64,000 nucleotides of DNA from Piliocolobus tephrosceles (taxonomy: Eukaryota > Chordata > Mammalia > Primates > Cercopithecidae), in NCBI RefSeq assembly GCF_002776525.5, contig NC_045441.1, forward strand, positions 110,791,161 to 110,855,160, given 5' to 3'. Below the pieces are notes generated by a model. It did no database searches. It was not told the DNA's origin and worked only from the letters and a program-made list of their open reading frames with translations. The position numbers were made by a program, and so were the translations under genes. The number at the start of each line of letters is the position of its first letter. Positions within the stretch are counted from its first letter, which is position 1. Positions 56,921-64,000 of the stretch are shown here, one piece after another.

Positions 56921-58766
56921 TTGGAATCAAAGCCTGTGGAGCTCACAGGAAGGAAGTAAGTATTAGTCAAATGGACTGGGGTTCAGGCAGTCCACCAGAG
57001 TTTGTTGTTTGCTTTGTTTTACAGGGGAAATTGGAATATGGTCAAATTTGTTAAGGCAAAATTATCATGAGAAAAACGGTGAAAAAAAATCACACTGGTA
57101 TGAAGGAAAAAACTAAGGCTGCTGAGATACATACCATATATTGGATAATTTTTATATAGTAGCTTATTTTAACTTTTTGAATAAAATTGTTTGGGGATTG
57201 TCCCTAAGCACACCAGGCTTGGGGCAAGAAAATAAGTTTTAAACTTCATCAAGAAAATGAATCTTTCTTAGATTTTGCTGTACCTTGTGAAGGAGCATCA
57301 GTTTAAGGCCGTGGGTAGACCTAAATTTATTGATTGTTGGTCTTAAATCCCCACAGCTGGATGGAGCTTGAATGGCAGATTGCACATTTCCTAAGCTCAG
57401 TGTTCCTAGTTGTGTCATAGATTCACTATGTGTGCATTATTCACCTGGGCCTGCCTCTTCGTTGTCCTGTGGAGCTGGTGGGGGCACAGCAAGCAGCATG
57501 AGCAAATATAAAGCTCGTGCTGCTTGCTGTGCCATAAGTAATAAACTATTTACATCCACTTGGATTCAGGGCTGTTTGGGGGGGCATTCTGTGGGACTGA
57601 TGTTGGCAAGCCTGCCATGGGAACAGAGATAGGCAAGTCTCCTAACATGATCCTGGCTGGGCAGAACTATTCTGCAACCATAGATGAGAGGGGCTGGTGC
57701 TGAGATTCAGGGCTGTTTTGAGATCTTCTGTGGGTCTAAGTTTGTATACTTGGTGTATACAATTTTTATGTATCGATTGAAAAAAAAAATCCTTTTGGAG
57801 TGGTTATCTCCTTACTGGCCAAATTTATGGAAGTATTGCAAGCCAGCCTAGCAGAAGTCCTTGTGCTACTACTTAGGAATTGCTTGACTGCTTGACAGGC
57901 CAAAGGAAAACTGCAAAATATCACTATTGTGCCCTGTTCCGTCTCCTCTAAGTCTATTGTTGTATTAAGAGTTCTTTAACAAATCATGGGAAATTGCATA
58001 GTGTAAATGTTCCAAGAAGTGCTCAAATGTAAAGAAATTGTTAATTGTCACTTGTTGTCCATATTTAGACAACTAGGTTGATTAATTATTCCTAAGTTTG
58101 GCATACTTATAAACGAATGTTTTTCTGTTCTTGGTCATCTCCTACCTCATTGCCAAACAAAATCGGTTTTTTGTTATTTAAAGCATATTCTTAAAGTAGA
58201 TATAGATTTTCCAGATCTGAGCTTCACATATTTAGAGAGGAAAATATATTGTCATACATTTGACAACTTTTCTAATTTCATATGATTTGTTATGATGTGC
58301 TACATTTTATTTGATGAGGTAGCATGGAAGTAATGAAACTGCCATATTGACATATCCCCAAAGAAGACTATTTAGGAAATTGAAAAAAATTCTCATACTT
58401 CTAGAAATCATGCTCTCTGGTTGAAATAACTCAATTTCTGATGAAGGATTTAAAATGAGTTGGATTTGTCTTTGAAAGGTTAGAAAAGATATGGAGCACA
58501 CTTATTGATTTTCCTAACAGAGCTTTAATAGGGACAGAAAATAGTTTCAAATTAATTCCCTTGCTAAAGATTTTAATACAGATAAAATATAGTATAAAAA
58601 TTACTATGTTGACAGAAATAACAAAATTAGTATTTAAATTCAAACAAAGGTTCATGTAAAGTAAATCATACCAAGTAGTTCAGTTTCTTTGAATGTAAGA
58701 GAACGATGATGGTATGTTTTATTGTGAGTATTTTGCCAGTGTTCAATGGAAAAAGTTATATAGATT
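56921..58766. other. non-coding sequence
   Basis: No gene or confident repeat recognised. Short frames here lack any domain signature. Confidence 0.5.
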
Positions 58767-59128
58767 TGATATGGTTTGGCTGTGCCCCACCCAAATCTCA
58801 TCTTGAATTTTAGCTCCCATAATTCCCACATATTATGGGAGGTACCTGGTGGGAGGCAATTGAAAGATGGAGGCAGATCTTTCCCATGCTGTTCTTGTGA
58901 TAGTGAATATGTCTCTTGAGAGTTGATGGTTTTGTCAGGGGTTTTTCCCCTGGACATGGTGTCTTACCTGCTGCCATGTAAGACATGACTTTGCTCCTCA
59001 TTTGCCTTCCACCATGATTGTGAGGCCTCCCAAGCCGTGTTACTGTGAGTCAATTAAACCTTTTTCCTTCAATAAATTACCCAGTGTTGGGTATGTCTTT
59101 ATTAGCAGCGTGAGAACAGACTAAAACA
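58767..59128 (+). mobile_element. solo THE1-type LTR (ERVL-MaLR)
   Basis: Complete LTR of 362 bp from tgatatggtttggctgtgcc to agcgtgagaacagactaaaaca, with aatctcatcttgaatttta, cctggtgggaggcaattg and gtgagtcaattaaacct between. No internal region is adjacent, so it is a solo LTR. It encodes no protein. Confidence 0.92.
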
Positions 59129-60316
59129 GTATTAAAATTTAAAATAAAAAATAGCACATGAGGTAAATACAGACAACAAATAATGGAATATAATTATATG
59201 TGCATTGGATAAGAAGAAAGACTACATAGAGATTCATTATAAAATAATATACATTAAAAAATAGAAATAAGGAAAATCATTATTCATGGTGAATAGCTGC
59301 CAAAATAACATGAACGTAAAGAGTATCTGTCAAAGTCAAGTATTACCAGCTTGTAAAGCCTTCTCTATATTATTTGATAGGTAAGTGATGTAACTCTACT
59401 AATTAGAGTAAATATAAGTTATACTAAATTTCTTTAGGGAAGAGAGTGAGCAATTATCTTCACATTTGAAGATAAACTTCAGTTCAAGTGGATTGATGGT
59501 AATTTTGTTTATCTCTGCATGTTTAATATACTAGAGAGTTCATGAGGCAACCAGGTAGCTGAAAAGACTAGGATAATAACACAGCAAAGTCTGTATTGTA
59601 TACATACCTCACAGATATTTCTATTCTACATTACCTTAGCATTTTAGCCTCTCGATCCTTCTTGTCAATATAAAAAAAGTGTTTCTTTTTGAAAACTTTA
59701 GCTGCTGTCTTTTTAATTTGAACCCAAGTAAGCATTCGACTCACTGTATGCCTATTTAGAGATCTCAAAGTTTTCAGTAGCTTTATTACTTATTCCTCAG
59801 GAACAAGGCAGTTTATATTATTAATGAGAACATTTTCCCTTCTACAGCCAATATATTTATTTTATAAATACATGCATGCCCTAAAATATTTCAGAGTAAA
59901 TATTCAATTATTTAAATTTTACACATGAAGGTCTTTAATGCCCTTCTTAGCCCCATTAAGCAGGCTACTCTTAAAGGCCATAATTTCTCTGAGGATTGAC
60001 ACAACCAGACTTAAGAATTGCCCAATCTAGGTTTTTCCATGGAAAATAGACTTTCTTAACAATGTTATAGAGATTCTAAAGTAAATATTTTTATATATTT
60101 AATAATAACAACTTCATGGCTACATTCCTTATAAATAGTGACCAACATGTTGTAACAGAAGCTTTCTTAATTTAGTAAATAAATTAGAGTCATCCAAATC
60201 TTTCTTCACCAATTTTCCTAGGGGCATAATTTCAGGAACCCTTATTTCTCTTTAAAAAAGATAAAGCAGACATCTCTTATATCAAGAACATTTTGTATCT
60301 GTATTTAAAATGTATG
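59129..60316. other. non-coding AT-rich sequence
   Basis: No gene or named repeat recognised. Confidence 0.5.
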
Positions 60317-60627
60317 GGCTGGACACAATGGTGCACACCTGTAATCTCTGCATTTTGGGAGACCATAGCAGGAGGATTACTTCAAACCAAGAGTTCAAGA
60401 CTAGCCTGGGAAACATGTAGAGACCTTGTGTTTACAAAAATAAAAATAAAAATTAGCTGGTGTGGTGGCATATGCCTGTAGTCCCAGCTACTCAAGATAT
60501 GGAGGTGGGAGGATTGCTTGAGCTCAAAAGTTTGTGGTTATAGTGAGCTGTTATCATGCCACTGCATTCCAGCCTGGGTGACTGAGTGAGACTCTGTTTC
60601 TAAATATAAATAAATAAGTAAATAAAA
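60317..60627 (+). mobile_element. Alu, old subfamily (AluJ-like), sense
   Basis: Diverged Alu from ggctggacacaatggtgcac to gagactctgtttctaaat with an A/T-rich (AAAT-like) tail. Confidence 0.92.
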
Positions 60628-60779
60628 TATATAGCCAATTCATCACCAAAAATTTGATTCATACCATCGCATATCCATCAAGAAATAATTCTGATTAAAT
60701 TTAGAAGTGAAAAAGAATGAGGCAGAAGGGAGGAAGCAAGAACTTAAGAAGTATTTTTTCAACTAAATTTCATAGTATT

Positions 60780-63700
60780 ACAGTAGGAAAAGAGAGTTGG
60801 AGGTAGACATTCAGTTTCCACACCATTCTAAGACCTTTCACAGGAGGTATTCTGTGCCCGATGGAAACACTGAGAGTATTGGCAGGCTAGACAACCTGAG
60901 ATTGGTTAGAAACAAGAAACAGGTGGGGCTGTCAATTGCCAGTGAAAGGATCTTGGTGTCGGCTCTGCACTTCTGCCAACGGAAGTTCTCCACCAGAGAA
61001 GCCAGCCAACAGCATTGCTCTGCAGGAAGCACAATCAACAGGTCTTCCAGGCTTGAGTTCCCCATCAGCTTCTTCACCCAGCCTCAGTGCCCTCCTTGAG
61101 ACTTCCCCAGACCAGGAAGCAGGAACATGTCAGTGATTATCCACAGAAGAAGCATCTGGCTCTCCCCAGGCTTAGCAGCCAAGCAGTGAGCTAGCCACAT
61201 CACAGTGTACTCCTTAAACCTTCCCCAGGTCAGAAGTCAAGGGCAGGCTGATGATTATCTACAGAGGGGGCATCTGGCCCCATCTAAGCCTTGCAGCTGA
61301 GCAGTGACTCAGGCAAGCTCCAGTGCTCTCCTTAAGCCCTCCCTAGGCTGGGAGACGAGTAGGTCAGCAAATATCTGTGAAAGGGAACATTTGATTTTGC
61401 CCAATTCAAGTGGCCAAGCAGTGACCCCACTCAGCCTCTGTACTCTGCTTGTCCTCACTAGGCTGGGAGGCAAGCCCATTTTCATAAATAACTATGGAAC
61501 ATAGCCTCTGGCCCTGCTCACCCTGAATGGTTGATCCATGACTCCAGAGACCTCAGCCAGCCTCTGAGCCCATCAAATGGCTCTGCCTGACTATAGAATC
61601 TAGCCAGGGAAGACATTCTGCATACTACATCATCAGAGGCAATTGGAGAACCTATCCAGCCCCTTTGCCTGACTCCAGAGTCTAGTCAGTGGTCTCACTG
61701 GACTTCAGGGCACAGCCAACAGTTCCACTTGATCCCAGAGCACAGGTAGCAGCCCAGCACAACCAGAGAGCCTGACAGTAAGGTCTGCTTAGCCAAGGTT
61801 ACTACCAGCTGGCACACCCAGAGTCCCAGGCTAGACTAGATAGTGAAGGTTTATCACTACCATGAAACTACCTGCAAAGGCCGAAATGTGTGGGTGTTTC
61901 CTCAAATGCACAGGCAACAACACAGAGACAAAAAGATTATTTAGAAATGAGGAAAATATGACACAACCCAAAGCAACTAATTAAGTTCCAATAATGGACC
62001 CTGAAGAAAAGACCTATTCAATAACTGACAAGAATTTAGAATAATCCTCTAAAGGAAATTTAGGAGAGAAAAAGAAAATATGAATAGAAAATTAAATAGA
62101 ATTTGGAGAACAATTCCTAAACAATATGAGAAATTTGACAAGTAGATAGAAAGAATTAAAAAAAATAGAAATCCTAGAGATAAAGAATACAATGCCTGAC
62201 TAAAAGTCTCGACAGAGATCTTCAATAGCAGATTTGAATAAGCAGAAGAAATAATCAGTGAACTCATGGATAGGACATTTGAAATTATCCGTTCAGAGAA
62301 GAAGAAGAAAAAAGAACGAGAGAGTAAAGAAAGCCTACAGGAATTATGGGATACCATAAAGAGACCTCCTTTCATAAAATAAGAGTTCTGAAAGAGAAGA
62401 GAGAGAGAGAAAAACACCTAGAAAGCATAATTAAGGAAATAATGGTTGAAAACTTCCTAAATTTTGGGAAAGATGACAATATCCAGAAATAGGAAGTGCA
62501 GAGATTTCCAGCTGACCGCACTCAAAGAGGAGTGCACGTCATAATCATATTAACAAAATCAAAGGAAGAGAAAAAAATACTGAAAGCAGCAAGAGATAAG
62601 AAACGTTACATTCAAGGGGATCCCATTATGGCTACCAGCAGATTTCTCAGCAGGACCTACAAAGCAAGAGAGAGTGAGATAATATATTTAAAATGTAGAA
62701 GTAAGTGTGCCAGCCAAGCAAAAATACTTTCCCCAGCCAAGATGTTCTTTAGAAATTAGGGAGAAATAATCATTTTCTTAGACAAACAAAAGCTATGAGA
62801 GTTCATCCTCACTAGGCTTGCTGTACAGGTATTGCTAAACAGAGTTCTGTAAGCAGAAACAAGAGGCTCCTAATTAATAACATAAAAAGTATGAAAGTAA
62901 AAACATCAATAGTGTAATAATATGTAGTAATATTTACAATACTCTAGTACCATAAAGGTAGTGTGTACAGCATTTTTATCTAAACTATGAGGGTTAAAGG
63001 ACAAAATAATTGTATCTGTAATTAATTGCTTAGGGATACAAATTACAAAAAGTAAAAAGGTAGGGGGATGGAATGAAAGTGTAGTGTTTTTGTTTGTGAG
63101 TAAAATTAAATTGTTATTAGCTTAAAATAGCCTGTTTTTAATCATAAAATATTTCTGTAAGCCTCATGGTAATCACAAAGCAAAAATTATAGTAGTTGCA
63201 CAAAATATAAAAAAAAACCCCACAGGATTCAAAGCATACCACAACAGAAAGTCGTTAAACCACAAAGGAAAACCACAAAGGAAGACAGAAGAGAAAAAGA
63301 AAGAAACCAAGACTCTACAAAACAATCAGAAACCAATTACTAAATGGCAGTTGCAGGTCTTACTTATTAACACTTTCATTAAATGTTTGTGGATAAATTC
63401 TCCAATCAAACAACAGAGTGGCTTAATGGATAAAAATGCACTATCCAACCATGTGCTGCCCACAAGAGACTCATCTTATCAGTAAGGATACACATAGACT
63501 GGAAGTGAAGGGACAGAAAAAGGAATTCCACACAAATAGAAACTAAAAAAGAGTAGGGGTAGCCATACCTATGTCAGACAAAATTGACTTAAATAATAAA
63601 AAAAAAGGCAAAGTAGGTTATTATATAATGATAAATTGATCAATTTATTAAGGGGATATAGTAATTGTATATGCTAATCAAACATAGTCGTATATGTTAA

Positions 63701-64000
63701 TCATATACAATTACTGTAAAAAAATTACTTGTAAAACCATCAGGTCTTGTGAGAACTCACTACCACAAGAACAGCATATTCATTATCAATCAACATTAGA
63801 ACACCTAAATACATATAGCAATTATTAAGTAATTTAAAGAGTGAGTAAAGTGCAATACAGTAACAGTAAGGGACCTCACTACCCCATCTTCAATTCATTT
63901 AGAGAGAAAAATCCATAAGAAAACATTGACATTGAATTAAACTTTAAATCAAATGTACCTAACAGACATATACAAAACATTCCATTGATCAGCCACAAAT
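60780..64000 (+). mobile_element. old L1, sense, 5' region to endonuclease, cut by window edge
   Basis: 5' region (60780-61880) with tandem repeats, ORF1 region (about 62000-62860), then ORF2 endonuclease (about 63420-63600, e.g. gtgctgcccacaagagactc and agccatacctatgtcagaca). The 62496-62759 frame carries the ORF1 pattern KSKEEKKILKAARDKK. Multiple stops make it a relic. Confidence 0.75.
60960..61460 (+). repeat. ~117-bp tandem repeats in L1 5' region
   Basis: Similar units recur with the anchor agcagtga at about 61190, 61303 and 61418. Each also has a gattatc-like segment followed by gcatctggc-like and a cag-tg-ctct-cttaa block. At least three diverged copies are visible, and more degenerate ones probably flank them. 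Confidence 0.65.

Noticed and set aside
60960..61460. Repeat array considered as CRISPR-like
   Set aside because: Units are ~117 bp, diverged and contiguous with no unique spacers, and the genome is primate.

Overview
The window looks like primate nuclear DNA, most likely from a non-human catarrhine (an Old World monkey would fit). It is AT-rich and packed with L1 fragments of several ages, with nine recognisable Alus, one HERV9/LTR12-type solo LTR, MaLR LTRs and ancient L2, MIR and MER copies. There is no prokaryotic-style gene organisation. One truncated AluY carries sequence variants that I associate with monkey Alus, and the one host gene differs from the human protein I remember. The species call is inference.

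Left part (1-16,000). The only protein-coding gene I can support is the 3' portion of ANKRD7, the testis-enriched ankyrin-repeat gene, on the + strand. Five coding exons (7304-7418, 7574-7747, 8605-8711, 9346-9483, 12487-12572) splice in frame and encode about 194 residues: five ankyrin repeats and a short lysine-rich tail, with the stop at 12533-12535. Exon 1 (N-terminus and promoter) is not visible, so the window probably opens inside intron 1. A splice donor 37 nt after the stop predicts a separate 3'-UTR exon, for which I have only a weak candidate near 15,527.

Middle and right (16,000-64,000). I see no host gene here. The stretch is a gene-poor mosaic of retrotransposons: antisense L1 pieces at 19.0-20.8 and 24.1-25.1 kb; an old sense L1 at 28.9-31.7 kb holding an Alu and an unusual inverted repeat; a solo LTR12-type LTR at 32.5-33.9 kb holding a truncated AluY; a TTCC microsatellite with a 100-N assembly gap at 34.8 kb; an L1-in-L1 nest at 42.0-48.8 kb; a second MER1 element at 52.0 kb; a solo THE1-type LTR at 58.8 kb; and an old L1 running off the right edge, with ~117-bp tandem repeats in its 5' region.

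I found no new biological system. The observations most worth checking are the altered reading frame and splice acceptor at the 3' end of ANKRD7, an L1 insertion that joins its own 5'-UTR start directly to the reverse-transcriptase region, and the inverted duplication inside the old L1. Repeat family names are from memory of consensus sequences and were not computed.
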